The position numbers and the translations under genes are program-made. From the NCBI GenBank assembly GCA_026388275.1, contig JAPLKB010000042.1, forward strand, positions 17,744 to 81,743: 64,000 nucleotides of DNA, in the 5' to 3' direction. A model generated the notes under the pieces. That model was given only the letters and a program-made list of their open reading frames with translations, was not told the origin of the DNA and did no database searches. Of this stretch, positions 50,778 to 60,416 are shown one piece after another; position 1 is the stretch's first letter; the number at the start of each line of letters is the position of its first letter. The stretch comes from Pseudomonadota bacterium (lineage in GTDB: Bacteria; Desulfobacterota; Syntrophorhabdia; Syntrophorhabdales; Syntrophorhabdaceae).

Positions 50778-52121
50778 TTATCGATATACACGCCTTCCCG
50801 AGAGAGGTGGTGCTGCAGCTCCGGTTTTGGCAGCGCCCGCGCGTGGCGGTTGGGCGGGACGCGTCTTGGGACGGGCGCCGGCATTCGTGCGTGTACCGAC
50901 ATTCGTGCGTGTACCGGTCTGCGCTGCTTTCGGTTGTGTCCGGTGGTGCTGCGGCTCACGTGGTTGGCGTGCAAATTCAATATCCCGTGACGGCGCTGAT
51001 TTCTTATAATCGAAATCCTTCAATATGCGGCGCTCGATCTTCTCACCGAGCACACGCTCAATGCTCTTGATCAGCGACTCGTCCTCATGGCCGACGAAAG
51101 TGAAGGCGTCGCCGGTCTTTGCAACACGGCCGGTACGGCCGATACGGTGTGTGTAAGCATCCGTTGTATCCGGAATGTCATAGTTGATTACATGGGATAT
51201 GCTCAAGACATCAATGCCGCGGGCCGCGATATCGGTGGCCACCAGAATCTGGTACGAGCCGTTGCGGAAGCCGTCAAGTGCATCCTGGCGTTTGTTTTGC
51301 GACAGGTTCCCCTGGAGTGAGGCAGCCTTATACCCTGCCTTCACAAGTTCTTGCCCGATGATTTTGGCCCGGTGCTTGGTGCGTGTAAAGATCAGGATGG
51401 ATTCCGTATCGGTACGCTTCAGGATCTCCATGAGGAGTCCGGTTTTCTGATATTGCTCTACCGGGTAAAGGGCATGGGACACGGTGCTTGCCGGACCCGT
51501 ATGGCCGACCTTCACTGTAATCGGGTTATGCAGCACTTCATCCGTCAGTTTTCGGATATTATCGGCCATGGTGGCAGAAAACATCATCGTCTGGCGCTTT
51601 AAGGGCAATTGTTTGACGATACGCCGGATATCGGGCAGGAAACCCATGTCGAACATACGGTCCGCCTCATCAAGGACAAGGACCTCCAGGCCGGTAAGGT
51701 TGATCGTCCTCTGGTTAAGGTGATCGAGTAACCGGCCGGGGCATGCGACAACGATATCGACGCCGCCGCGCAGTTTCTGGATCTGCGGGTTCACACCCAC
51801 GCCGCCGTAAATTGTGCAACTCTTCAGGTGTGTGTTGCGTCCCAGCTCTCCAATCGATACATGGATCTGTTCCGCAAGTTCGCGCGTAGGCGCAATAATC
51901 AAGGTGCGGACCTTGCCGCGTGGACCCCGCAGTAAACGATCTAAAATAGGTAGCACAAAAGCCGCTGTTTTGCCTGTCCCGGTCTGGGCAAGACCCATAA
52001 CATCTTTGCCTGCGAGGGCTGGCGGGATTGCCTGTACCTGGATTGGAGTAGGGACTTCGTAGCCGAGTGCCTTGACGCCTGCCGTTATTTGAGGATGAAG
52101 CTTAAACGAACTAAAACCCAT
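50778..52121 (-). CDS. rhlE: DEAD-box RNA helicase (RhlE-like)
   Basis: An ATP-dependent RNA helicase for ribosome assembly or mRNA turnover, 447 residues. Motifs in order: Q-motif PTPIQVQAIPPAL, Walker A AQTGTGKTAAFVLP, PTRELAEQ, LDEADRMFDMGF, FSATMAD, ARGIDVLSISHV and HRIGRTGR. The last 75 residues are a disordered basic, Pro/Ala/Thr-rich tail containing an 18-bp tandem repeat (50882-50917, peptide RTNVGTRTNAG). The gene is visibly richer in GC than its surroundings. AAGGAAG precedes the ATG. Confidence 0.93.
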   Translation of the reverse strand: MGFSSFKLHPQITAGVKALGYEVPTPIQVQAIPPALAGKDVMGLAQTGTGKTAAFVLPILDRLLRGPRGKVRTLIIAPTRELAEQIHVSIGELGRNTHLKSCTIYGGVGVNPQIQKLRGGVDIVVACPGRLLDHLNQRTINLTGLEVLVLDEADRMFDMGFLPDIRRIVKQLPLKRQTMMFSATMADNIRKLTDEVLHNPITVKVGHTGPASTVSHALYPVEQYQKTGLLMEILKRTDTESILIFTRTKHRAKIIGQELVKAGYKAASLQGNLSQNKRQDALDGFRNGSYQILVATDIAARGIDVLSISHVINYDIPDTTDAYTHRIGRTGRVAKTGDAFTFVGHEDESLIKSIERVLGEKIERRILKDFDYKKSAPSRDIEFARQPREPQHHRTQPKAAQTGTRTNVGTRTNAGARPKTRPAQPPRAGAAKTGAAAPPLSGRRVYR

Positions 52122-52451
52122 ATTATCTTCCTTATAAAGAGAAATTAGTATCTGAAGCAGGATATGACCTAAGATTAGCGTTTTACAGGAAAGTTTTTTT
52201 GAGGAACTTTAAAATGACTCTCTAACACGGCTTTTAGTCAGCACTTCATTACTTAGCCAATAGTATAAGTTTATTCGGCGTTCAAGTCAAGCTACTTCCA
52301 ACAATGGAACTGGCGGGATCAAATCTTTATCCTTGAGATTTGACCCCACATGCATTTGAATCTATGCGAAATGCTTTAGAATGTAACACTGTCACAGTGA
52401 GTGAAACCATTAAAGTTACTCAGTAACAAATAGCCCCGGAGGGGGGCGTGT
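52122..52451. other. 330-bp region between rhlE and the DUF554 gene
   Basis: No gene. It contains a GGGATCAAATCT/AGATTTGACCCC inverted repeat at 52315-52347, related to the left edge of repeat B. Confidence 0.55.
52315..52347. repeat. GTCAAATC inverted repeat (repeat B-like end)
   Basis: GGGATCAAATCT and AGATTTGACCCC face each other across 9 bp. The GGGGTCAAATCT edge also starts repeat B at 50588. Confidence 0.55.
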
Positions 52452-53132
52452 TTAACGAAGGAATATATAAGCCAGAGCAACTGCTATGATAAGACTGGGC
52501 AGCATATTGAGTATGGGCAGCTTCTTTATTTCCAGGATATTGATGCCGAGGCCGATAAGAAGCAGCCCGCCTACGGCGCTCAGCTCATTTATCAGTATGT
52601 TAGTAAAAAACTGCTGCAGCGACGATGCAAACAGCGTAATACCGCCCTGGTAAAGAAAAAGCGGAATAGCTGAAAAGATTACTCCGATTCCAAGAGTTGC
52701 AGATAAGGCAAGAGAGGAGAAACCATCAAGGACTGCTTTAGCCACGAGCAGGTTGGGCCGTCCGCCCAGTCCCTCTTCAATTGCCCCAAGAATGGTCATT
52801 GAACCCATGCAGAACAGAAGGAAGGCAGTGATAAACCCCTCTGAGAAATTCTTGTCTTTCGACCCTACTTTGCCTTTTATATATTCGCTCAATCTGTCCA
52901 TCCGCTTTTCGATATTGAGCAATTCTCCTATGATTGAACCGGGAACGATGCTGAAGATCATTATAAGGAAATTACTCGTTTTAGCAGCCATTGTAAATCC
53001 GAGGAAAACCGTAAACAGGCCAATGCCTTGAAAGGCTATTTTTGTTATTCTTTCGGGGAGCTTGCTGTGGATAGCCAGACCTATAAGGCTCCCCAGGATG
53101 ACAGCCCCAACATTTATCAATGTTCCCAGCAT
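52452..53132 (-). CDS. DUF554 family membrane protein
   Basis: A 226-residue inner-membrane protein with about seven hydrophobic helices. It begins MLGTLINVGAVILGSLIGLA and contains the conserved FLLFCMGSMTILGAIEEGL, the DUF554 (YdfK/YqgA) signature. Function is unknown; a transport role is often supposed. The helices include repeated glycine-rich stretches (GGLLLIGLGINILEIKKLP). It stands alone between two intergenic regions, with a hairpin shared with the neighbouring transport operon. Confidence 0.88.
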   Translation of the reverse strand: MLGTLINVGAVILGSLIGLAIHSKLPERITKIAFQGIGLFTVFLGFTMAAKTSNFLIMIFSIVPGSIIGELLNIEKRMDRLSEYIKGKVGSKDKNFSEGFITAFLLFCMGSMTILGAIEEGLGGRPNLLVAKAVLDGFSSLALSATLGIGVIFSAIPLFLYQGGITLFASSLQQFFTNILINELSAVGGLLLIGLGINILEIKKLPILNMLPSLIIAVALAYIFLR

Positions 53133-53183
53133 AGGTATTTATAGATTATTTTGCATGAATTCTCAAACAAAAATTCAAACTAT

Positions 53184-53222
53184 ATTCGGAAACCCCCGGC
53201 TTTGCACCGGGAGTTTCCGAAT
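53184..53222. terminator. Hairpin between the Liv operon and the DUF554 gene
   Basis: ATTCGGAAAC and GTTTCCGAAT, with inner CCCGG/CCGGG pairs, form a long stem just after the binding-protein stop codon. It looks like the operon's terminator, though the T-run is weak on both sides. Confidence 0.6.
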
Positions 53223-53233
53223 TTTAAATATTC

Positions 53234-54451
53234 CTATTTTTTCGGCCACTCAGGTTTCGGAAATTCAGGTTTTGCCGTACGCTTCGCACCCGGATCAATA
53301 ATTTCCCAGTTGCCGTTCTGCCACTGACCTATGTGGCCGGGAAAGGTCATATTGAAATGTATTTTATCAAATTTCATGGGCCCCATAGCCGTATCAAATG
53401 TACTTTTAGCCATGACATCCCGTATTTTGGTTTGGTCCAGAGTTCCTGCTGTTTCAATGGCCTTTTCAAAGAACTGCATCGAAGAATAGTAAATCAGTTG
53501 TCCCCAGTACTCAACGCCTTTGTATTTGCTCATCAATTTTTCAGCAAGTATTTTAGCACCGGGAGAAGTTTTTTCGTTCCAGGCACCGCCGCCCATAACG
53601 CCCTCAACACCGGCTGCAGTAAAAGCATCCCTATACTGCGTCAACATAGGACCGACCGTTAAAAAGAAGGCTTTCGGATTGAAACCGGCTTCTATTGTCT
53701 GCCCTGTAACAAGAAAGGCTTCATCAGGATAGAGAAAACCTAAAAATGCATCAACATTTGCCGCCTTGGCTTCTTTGATCAATGGGGTAAGATCCTTTGT
53801 TCCATGGGGGAAGCTTTTCGCTGATACAATTTTGATTCCCTTTTTCTTGAATTCTTTAAGCGCCATATCACGATACTCTATCCCGTGCAGATCCTGGATG
53901 TATATGATCGCTGCCGTTTTTACTTTGTTTTCAGCAAGAATACCGGCAAGCTCCGGTATCTGGGTTTCAGCCGTATTGAGCACGGTGAAGACGTAAGGCA
54001 TTTTGGGCATAATTTCTTTGAGTTTTATACAACCACCGGCATTTCCCATCAGTATATATTTATATTTGTTGGCAACCGGTGCTGCCGCATAGAGCATTGC
54101 CGTGCCCCAGGGGGCAAGTACAAAATCAACTTTATCTTCTAAGATAACCTTCTCCATCAGTTTTGTCATGGTACCAACATCGCTTTTATCGTCATATTTG
54201 ATAAGTTCAATGGGTAATTTCTTACCGTATTCCTTTACGTATATTCCTCCTTTTGCGTTAACTTCTTCAAGCCATATGTCGTAGGCAGCCCCGGTTGTCG
54301 CTGCTACAGAGGCGGATAACATGCCGGAGAGTGAAGTGACCCAGCCTATACGGATCTTATCCTTCGCCGGTGCCGCATTAACATCAGTAAAGCATAAAAA
54401 AGCAACAATCGGAATAAACACCAATAAAGCAAAAAACACCTTCTTCTTCAT
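53234..54451 (-). CDS. Liv-type ABC transporter periplasmic binding protein, paralogue 1
   Basis: A 405-residue binding protein with a signal peptide (MKKKVFFALLVFIPIVAFLC, cleavage near VNA-APAK). The mature start KDKIRIGWVTSLSG and the block DDKSDVGTMTKLMEK are shared with two other binding proteins in this window. It captures a ligand outside the membrane for the LivHMGF permease; the ligand is unknown, with aromatic acids suggested by the region. I use the ATG at 54451, behind AAGGAGG; the frame extends 45 codons further up without support. It is the last gene of the operon. Confidence 0.9.
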   Translation of the reverse strand: MKKKVFFALLVFIPIVAFLCFTDVNAAPAKDKIRIGWVTSLSGMLSASVAATTGAAYDIWLEEVNAKGGIYVKEYGKKLPIELIKYDDKSDVGTMTKLMEKVILEDKVDFVLAPWGTAMLYAAAPVANKYKYILMGNAGGCIKLKEIMPKMPYVFTVLNTAETQIPELAGILAENKVKTAAIIYIQDLHGIEYRDMALKEFKKKGIKIVSAKSFPHGTKDLTPLIKEAKAANVDAFLGFLYPDEAFLVTGQTIEAGFNPKAFFLTVGPMLTQYRDAFTAAGVEGVMGGGAWNEKTSPGAKILAEKLMSKYKGVEYWGQLIYYSSMQFFEKAIETAGTLDQTKIRDVMAKSTFDTAMGPMKFDKIHFNMTFPGHIGQWQNGNWEIIDPGAKRTAKPEFPKPEWPKK

Positions 54452-54566
54452 TATATACCCTCCTTTTACTGTATTTGGTATTGCCAAAGCCTTCTTAAAC
54501 TTTTGTCCAAAACTCTTTTCTAAAAAGCTTGCCTCCTGTGTGAACAAGATCCGTATAGTTGACAGA

Positions 54567-55097
54567 TTAATCAGAACTTGGATCAAGCTTATCTGATTTT
54601 ATCTTCTTCTCGAAGTCCTGCCAGAAAGCTTCATCCGGTTTGCGCCAGTAAGGCCCCCACCCTTTGTTAAAAAATCCTTCAAGCTGTTTTAAGACACGAT
54701 TCCAGACAGAGCCATATTCATAGGTAAGCACATCCTTTAGAAATGGGACTATGTCACCTATCTTATCTTTCGGCAGATACGCCCTTGCTCCGAGCTCTAT
54801 GGATTGCTTCAGCGCATCCGGGGACAGGGAATGAGCGGTCAGCATTACCACCGGTACAGGATATGGACGTTGAACGGCTTGTTTGAGGAGGTCAAAACCC
54901 CGCACTCCCATTATGTCAAAAATGGCCAGATCATACGTCCAGGAAATCAAAAGTTCTGTAGCCTCTTTGTATGAACCGGCAGTATCAATGATGCAATCCG
55001 GGGTCTCGGTAAGTATCTCTTCTTTGAGCACTGCAAGTATATCAGGCTCGTCATCTACTACCAATATCTTCTTACCGTTCAAAACAGATCCTTTCAT
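54567..55097 (-). CDS. Receiver-domain response regulator without a recognisable output domain
   Basis: A protein of 176 residues starting at the ATG at 55097, behind GGAGGGG. The CheY-like domain shows ILVVDDEPDILAVL, phospho-acceptor LAIFDIMGVRGFD, MLTAHS and YLPKDKIGD. The remaining 50 residues (VLKQLEGFFNKGWGPYWRKP...) are charged and helical, with no DNA-binding or enzyme motif. No kinase gene lies next to it. Its place inside a transport operon suggests it links signalling to uptake; this is inference. Confidence 0.85.
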   Translation of the reverse strand: MKGSVLNGKKILVVDDEPDILAVLKEEILTETPDCIIDTAGSYKEATELLISWTYDLAIFDIMGVRGFDLLKQAVQRPYPVPVVMLTAHSLSPDALKQSIELGARAYLPKDKIGDIVPFLKDVLTYEYGSVWNRVLKQLEGFFNKGWGPYWRKPDEAFWQDFEKKIKSDKLDPSSD

Positions 55098-55285
55098 TGC
55101 AACCCCTCCAGAGCCGGTTTTTATAAAACTTCCGACAATATTCTTATCAGGTTCCGGCAACACTTTGTTGTTTGCATAATATATACTTCTTTTATGAAAC
55201 ATTCATACAATTTGTAAGTCCACTTCCCCTATATTGAACAGGAAACCTGGTTGCGCTCTCACAGGCAGGCATTCTGCCTTGTTTA

Positions 55286-56047
55286 TCATGGATTTGCAGA
55301 TTCTTTAATCAAATCTACAAGAATTTCTTCAAATTCCGCCAGATACGCAGCCTTGCTCTCGTGAAACACCAGCTTTATCTCCTTAAGATTCTGTGCTACC
55401 ACCTGCAGCCATTGATATGGGATAGAAACCAGTACCGTATTCGGTGCAAACAATTCTCTTCCGTTCATACCATGGATCATTTCAGGTATCAGGTAATTCA
55501 CTTTGCCGCTCTCAAAGGGATAAATGTAGATCCACGAGCATCCCATGAAGATTGTAGTCTTTGAGGTATAGGGCTCACCCGTTGAATAGGTCATTGCTCT
55601 CATCACAACTTCTGCCTGTTTGGGCGTGGCAGTGACAATTAAGACATCCGGCTCGAAGGTTATTTTGTCTATCGGGGCAAAAGCCACATAATTAACTATA
55701 CCCTTAGACAATCTTGGAACATGATGATAAAAGTTGTGGTTAACTCTTGCCTCCTGAACCATGCCCAATCTGGGTCCGATTTGCCCGGCTTCGGCAAAGG
55801 GCTCCATATCCGTCATGCCCAGCAATATCTTACCAACACAGGTCTCGTTATTCTCTCTGCTGAAATAAAATGGCGCTTTAGCAAACTGTGCTTCCTTCAG
55901 CATTTCACAGAATGCGAGATTCTTGTCCAAAGGCAACTGTTCCATGCCTTCAGGCCTGAAAAACAGGTACTTGACCCCTACCGGCGGCCTCTCAAAATCA
56001 ATCCTCTTAAAACCGGATAAATCTGTTTGAAGCGGTCTAATCTTCAT
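55286..56047 (-). CDS. DUF169 family protein
   Basis: A 253-residue protein with the DUF169 pattern: RPPVGVKYLFFRPEGM near the start, then CEMLKEAQFAKAPFYFSREN, ETCVGKILLGM, a central EPDVLIVTATPKQAEVVMRA and IMGC-type cysteine in TIFMGCSWIYIYPFESG. Function is not established for the family; several conserved Cys suggest metal or cofactor binding. AGGAGG precedes the ATG. It lies between the receiver protein and the SDR, apparently in the Liv operon. Confidence 0.85.
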   Translation of the reverse strand: MKIRPLQTDLSGFKRIDFERPPVGVKYLFFRPEGMEQLPLDKNLAFCEMLKEAQFAKAPFYFSRENNETCVGKILLGMTDMEPFAEAGQIGPRLGMVQEARVNHNFYHHVPRLSKGIVNYVAFAPIDKITFEPDVLIVTATPKQAEVVMRAMTYSTGEPYTSKTTIFMGCSWIYIYPFESGKVNYLIPEMIHGMNGRELFAPNTVLVSIPYQWLQVVAQNLKEIKLVFHESKAAYLAEFEEILVDLIKESANP

Positions 56048-56092
56048 TATATCCCTCCTGTCAATCGTTTGGATTGCTGTATATCGGTCTTC

Positions 56093-56917
56093 CTACTCGG
56101 CTACACCCCACTTCACACCGGACATGGTTAGCGCCGCTCCGGCAACATCAACATTCGCCGCTCCTCCGTCGATTAACAGAACGGAGCCGGTCATAAAGGA
56201 TGAATCATCGCTCGCCAGGTAAGCGCAGATACCCGGGATCTCTTCGGGATTGGCAAAACGACGCAGAGGCATACCTGATGATACAAGGTCCAGTACTCCA
56301 TCCACATCCTTTCCAAGGGCATCGGCAAGAGGGCTAAGCGAGTTCTCGATCATAGCCGTCCTTACACCGCCGGGACAAACCACATTGCACCGGACTTTGA
56401 ACGGACCATAATCCGTTGCGGCCTGCTGTGTAAGCATGATGAGGCCTGCCTTAGATGAACAATAGGCGGGCATGCCGGGCAAACAGCGCAATCCGCCAAG
56501 GGAAGAGATATTGATAATAGATCCTCCACCTGCCTTGATCATGTGTGGTATTGAAGCCTTCATAAGCAGGAACGGACCGGTCAAATTCACGTCGAGGACT
56601 TTGCGCCAGACGTCGGGGTCAATATCAACAACGGTCCCTCCGGGATCGATTCCCGCGTTGTTTATAAGGACATCTATTTTCCCTCCGAAGGTAAGCGTTT
56701 TCTCGACCATTTGTTGTGCGTCTTCATATTTCGATACGTCCCCGGGGCAGGTTGTCACCATACCCGCAGGGAGTGAACGGGCCACATTATTAAGCATCTC
56801 CTGACGACGGCCCGTAATACAGACCTTTGCACCCTCGCGGACAAACCGTTCTGCAATAGCTGTACCGATGCCGGTTCCTCCGCCGGTAATAAGCACCACT
56901 TTTCCTTCCAATTTCAT
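56093..56917 (-). CDS. Short-chain dehydrogenase/reductase (SDR)
   Basis: A 274-residue NAD(P)-dependent oxidoreductase. The cofactor motif is LITGGGTGIGTAIAERF (TGxxxGIG), with LINNAGIDPGG and catalytic Ser/Tyr/Lys in INISSLGG and YCSSKAG. The C-terminal LLIDGGAANVD is typical of classical SDRs. Arg in TGRRQEM after the second strand slightly favours NADP. It is located directly after livF, so it may oxidise or reduce the transported compound or its CoA ester; the substrate is unknown. Confidence 0.9.
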   Translation of the reverse strand: MKLEGKVVLITGGGTGIGTAIAERFVREGAKVCITGRRQEMLNNVARSLPAGMVTTCPGDVSKYEDAQQMVEKTLTFGGKIDVLINNAGIDPGGTVVDIDPDVWRKVLDVNLTGPFLLMKASIPHMIKAGGGSIINISSLGGLRCLPGMPAYCSSKAGLIMLTQQAATDYGPFKVRCNVVCPGGVRTAMIENSLSPLADALGKDVDGVLDLVSSGMPLRRFANPEEIPGICAYLASDDSSFMTGSVLLIDGGAANVDVAGAALTMSGVKWGVAE

Positions 56918-56938
56918 ATTATTGCCTCCTTATAAATT

Positions 56939-57643
56939 TCATAGTCCCAGATAAGCCTTTCTCACATGGTCTTGCTCGATAAGATCACAGCACTTTCCTG
57001 TGAGAACGAGATGCCCGTTCTCCATTACACAGGCGCGATCGCTCATTTCGAGTGCCTGCTTTACGTTCTGCTCGATAAGCAGGACCGTAATCCCCTGAGT
57101 GGGCAATAGCTTAATTACCTTAAATATCTCCGATACCGCCTTGGGCGCAAGGCCGTAAGAAGGCTCATCAAGCATGAGAAGTTTGGGCCTGGACATAAGT
57201 CCGCGACCGATTGCTACCATCTGCTTCTCACCGCCGCTCAATGTGCTGACGATCTGGGAAGCCCTCTCTTCAAGCCTCGGGAATATCTTGTAAACATTCT
57301 TAAGGGTCTCTCCTCTATGCTTCCAGGCATTACGTTGATATGCGCCCATTTCCAGGTTCTCAAGTACGGACATGTCAGGAAAGAGCCTCCCCTCCTGAGG
57401 AACCTGCAACAGACCCTGTTCTACAATGGAGGCAGCGGAATCACGGTCTATTCTCCTGCCCTGAAACTCGATTGTCCCCGATGAGGACTTTACAATACCC
57501 GATATGGTGTTGAGCAGAGTCGTCTTGCCGGCTCCATTTGCGCCGACAAGGGCAACGATCTCCCCTTCCTTGACCTCGAAACTCACATTCCACAGGGCCT
57601 GTATTTTACGATAAAAGGTGTTTACGTTATTGATGGCAAGCAT
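56939..57643 (-). CDS. livF: Branched-chain/aromatic ABC transporter ATP-binding protein LivF
   Basis: A 234-residue ATPase. I start at the ATG at 57643, behind GGGAGAA, 4 bp after the livG stop. Walker A is LVGANGAGKTTLLNT, the signature is LSGGEKQMVAIGRGLM, Walker B is LLMLDEPSYGLAP, and the H-loop is LLIEQNV. It has the short LivF form without the LivG insertion. With LivG it powers the LivHM permease. Confidence 0.94.
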   Translation of the reverse strand: MLAINNVNTFYRKIQALWNVSFEVKEGEIVALVGANGAGKTTLLNTISGIVKSSSGTIEFQGRRIDRDSAASIVEQGLLQVPQEGRLFPDMSVLENLEMGAYQRNAWKHRGETLKNVYKIFPRLEERASQIVSTLSGGEKQMVAIGRGLMSRPKLLMLDEPSYGLAPKAVSEIFKVIKLLPTQGITVLLIEQNVKQALEMSDRACVMENGHLVLTGKCCDLIEQDHVRKAYLGL

Positions 57644-57647
57644 AGTG

Positions 57648-58367
57648 CTATTCTCCCAGATAGACTTCAATGACGGTCTTGTTACTGGTGATCTCTTCAG
57701 GTGTACCTTCGGCGATCTTTTCACCGTGATGGAGTACTACTATTCTGTCGCATATAGTCATGATGGCCTTCATAACGTGCTCGATCATCATGATGGTTAT
57801 GCCTCTATCCCGTATCTTCTTAACAAGCTCCATAGCCTGGGCAACCTCCGTAGGGGTGAGTCCTGCCATCACTTCGTCAAGGAGAAGCAGATCAGGTTTT
57901 GTGGCAAGGGCTCGGGCCACCTCAAGCCTTTTCTGATTGGCAAGAGTAAGATCGATAGCACGTCGATCACCCAATCCGGACAACCCGACAAAATCAAGGA
58001 TCGCGTCTGCATCTTCCATATCTGCCCTGTCTTCTTTTAACTTTGTGCTCCCGAACAAGTATCCCAATCGAGTGTTATCCAGGACCGACATCCTTGAAAA
58101 AATTTTAACGGACTGAAAGGTCCGTGCAATACCCATCCGTGCAATCTTGTGGGGCTTAAGACCTGTGATGTCGACACCCTTGAAGGTGATGGTCCCAGTG
58201 TCAGGTTTCAATGCACCCGACACCAGATTAAATAGGGTTGTTTTGCCTGCCCCGTTGGGACCGATGAGGCCGAGTATCTCACCTTTTCGTATATCCCCAT
58301 CCACGTTAGTTGTAGCTGCTAATCCTCCAAAATGTTTATTCAGACCCTTTGCTTCAAGTATGTTCAT
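57648..58367 (-). CDS. livG: ABC transporter ATP-binding protein LivG
   Basis: A 239-residue ATPase. Walker A is LIGPNGAGKTTLFNLVSG, with LivG-specific GIARTFQSVKIFSRM after it; the Q-loop is followed by the longer helical insert. The signature region reads LTLANQKRLEVARAL, missing the usual LSxGxQ glycine (TLANQ), as is common in LivG; Walker B is LLLLDEVMAGLTP. It overlaps livM by 4 bp and is paired with LivF. Confidence 0.94.
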   Translation of the reverse strand: MNILEAKGLNKHFGGLAATTNVDGDIRKGEILGLIGPNGAGKTTLFNLVSGALKPDTGTITFKGVDITGLKPHKIARMGIARTFQSVKIFSRMSVLDNTRLGYLFGSTKLKEDRADMEDADAILDFVGLSGLGDRRAIDLTLANQKRLEVARALATKPDLLLLDEVMAGLTPTEVAQAMELVKKIRDRGITIMMIEHVMKAIMTICDRIVVLHHGEKIAEGTPEEITSNKTVIEVYLGE

Positions 58368-59311
58368 GGCTTCTCCGCATATCCTGTGTTTTTTCTTCTC
58401 AGCAAGCGTTCTATAACCCCCTCTATGCCGAGCGGCATGAACCTGATAACAAGAAGCATGGTCAAACCAAAGAGGAGCATGTAGTAGTAAGGAAATTTAG
58501 TCGTAAATATCTCCTCAAGAATGGAAAAAACAGCTGCTCCGGTAATAGGCGCATAGAGATGGCCCATACCTCCGAATATGGCCATGAGAACAGGCATAAA
58601 GGAACGGCTGATGTCAAAGGCCATAGTCGGATCAACATAGGACCATCTCAGGCTCATGGCTGCTCCGGTAAGCCCCATGAAGAAGGCGCTGACGGCAAAA
58701 ATCACTGATTTTACCCTCGTTACGTTTATGCCCGTATGGGCAGCTGCATCCTCCGACTCTCCTATCCCCTGCAAGGCCAGACCGAACCTGGAACGTTTGA
58801 TGAGATATGATGTGAGAAGAACCGCGAGAAATATACAGACCATCGTATAGTAGATGGTAGTTGCATCCGGTGAGATGACCATTCTCCCAACAGTACCGGT
58901 GATGTTAACCTCATACCAATGCAGCAGGTTTCTTATAAGTTCAACCAGGCCAAAGGTAAACATAGTGAAATACATGCCCTTCAATCTCAAGGTGACCGAA
59001 CCCACCAGATAAGCAAGGCAAAAGCTTGCTATTCCACCAATAAGAATCACAAAAATAAGAGGCAGTTCCGCGCTCAGGAGGGCTGTTGAGTATACACCCA
59101 CACCAAAAAAGGCCGACGTGGCAAGGGATATATAGCCCGTAGGTCCAGAGAACATCGCCCAACTCACCGTGAGAACCACATACATGAGAATATTAGCAAC
59201 GAAAATGAGTTTGTACGACGACGACGAAATAAATACCGGTAGAAGGATTAACATCATGAGCAGAACAAATGATAAGACGGTGGAACCATACCTTTTCTTT
59301 CTGATTTTCAT
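58364..59311 (-). CDS. livM: ABC transporter permease LivM
   Basis: An inner-membrane permease of 315 residues with about nine hydrophobic segments. The conserved coupling region GIGESEDAAAHTGINVTRVK and the family segment PTGYISLATSAFFGVGVYST are present. I start at the ATG at 59311, behind AAGGAA; a TTG three codons up is less likely. It forms the heterodimeric channel with LivH, whose stop codon is 13 bp away. Confidence 0.93.
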   Translation of the reverse strand: MKIRKKRYGSTVLSFVLLMMLILLPVFISSSSYKLIFVANILMYVVLTVSWAMFSGPTGYISLATSAFFGVGVYSTALLSAELPLIFVILIGGIASFCLAYLVGSVTLRLKGMYFTMFTFGLVELIRNLLHWYEVNITGTVGRMVISPDATTIYYTMVCIFLAVLLTSYLIKRSRFGLALQGIGESEDAAAHTGINVTRVKSVIFAVSAFFMGLTGAAMSLRWSYVDPTMAFDISRSFMPVLMAIFGGMGHLYAPITGAAVFSILEEIFTTKFPYYYMLLFGLTMLLVIRFMPLGIEGVIERLLRRKNTGYAEKP

Positions 59312-59324
59312 AACTTTCAATTCC

Positions 59325-60197
59325 TTATTTTCCCAAGAGTCCTGTAGGTCTCACTAAAAGTAAAAACAGGAAGATCACATAGTAGGCAACCATCGACAAG
59401 CCCGGTTCGAACGATGTAACTATATATCCCACCAGGCCCAGGATGAAGCCTCCGATGAAACTCCCTTTTATATTGCCCAGTCCGCCAAGAACAACTACGA
59501 TGATGGCGATCAGTGTATATTCCATTCCCATAAAAGGCGTCGTTACCGAGGATGTCATGCTTAGCAGGAGCCCCCCTGTCGCCGCCATCGTGGCACCAAG
59601 GCCAAAACAGAGGGCCAGAACACGATTAATATGGACCCCCATAAGTTCCGCAGCGTCTGCATCCTGAGCCGCCGCCCTGATCGCCTTGCCTGTACGGGTA
59701 TTGGCTAAGAAAATATAGAATGCCAGACCAAGTACCACTGAAGCAAAGAGCGTGACAATACGATTTGCAGGAAACACTGTACCCAGGAAGCTGACGGGAT
59801 ATGCCATATATGAATAGCCCTTCACCGGCGCCCCCCATATGATTAAAGCCAGATTTTGGATGATAAACATAAGACCAAAGGATGCCAGCATCGAACTGCC
59901 CTCAAAAGCAGCAGGCGATTCGGAAGAAACTCTGAGAGGTGTATAAAGTACCCTGTAGATTACAAAGCCGACCGCAAAGAAAGCTGGGGCACAAATGAAC
60001 AGTGAGATAAGAGGGCTCACCCCCAGCATCGTAAAAAGCGTCCAGGCAGCAAAAGAACCCAGCATGATGAATTCACCATGTGCTATGTTCAGAACCCGGG
60101 CCACACCGTATTGAAGACCAAAGCCGACGGCAATCAGGGCATATATGCCGCCCATCAATAAACCACCAATCAATATATCTACCAACTTTACCATCAT
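59325..60197 (-). CDS. livH: ABC transporter permease LivH
   Basis: A 290-residue permease with about eight membrane helices. The start reads MMVKLVDILIGGLLMGGIYALIAVG, characteristic of LivH, followed by RVLNIAHGEFIMLGSF. The coupling segment AAQDADAAELMGVHINRVLA and the glycine-rich IIVVVLGGLGNIKGSFIGGF are conserved. AGGAGAA precedes the double ATG. It lies 220 bp after the broken binding-protein gene. Confidence 0.94.
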   Translation of the reverse strand: MMVKLVDILIGGLLMGGIYALIAVGFGLQYGVARVLNIAHGEFIMLGSFAAWTLFTMLGVSPLISLFICAPAFFAVGFVIYRVLYTPLRVSSESPAAFEGSSMLASFGLMFIIQNLALIIWGAPVKGYSYMAYPVSFLGTVFPANRIVTLFASVVLGLAFYIFLANTRTGKAIRAAAQDADAAELMGVHINRVLALCFGLGATMAATGGLLLSMTSSVTTPFMGMEYTLIAIIVVVLGGLGNIKGSFIGGFILGLVGYIVTSFEPGLSMVAYYVIFLFLLLVRPTGLLGK

Positions 60198-60416
60198 TAT
60201 AGCATTCTCCTGAATCTCTTATTCAGTCTCCGCGCAATCCCTTGGTCTTCTTGCCGGAACGAAAAAATCCTTTTTTCCGACACGGAAACCGATAGTTTCA
60301 CGCCCGGGGTTTCAAGATGGAAACTAACTAACCTGTTTTTGCACCCTTAACGCATGCCGCCATGGGAACTTCAGACGGCATGCGCACTCTTATTCTCTCC
60401 AAGGTGCAGGGAAGAA

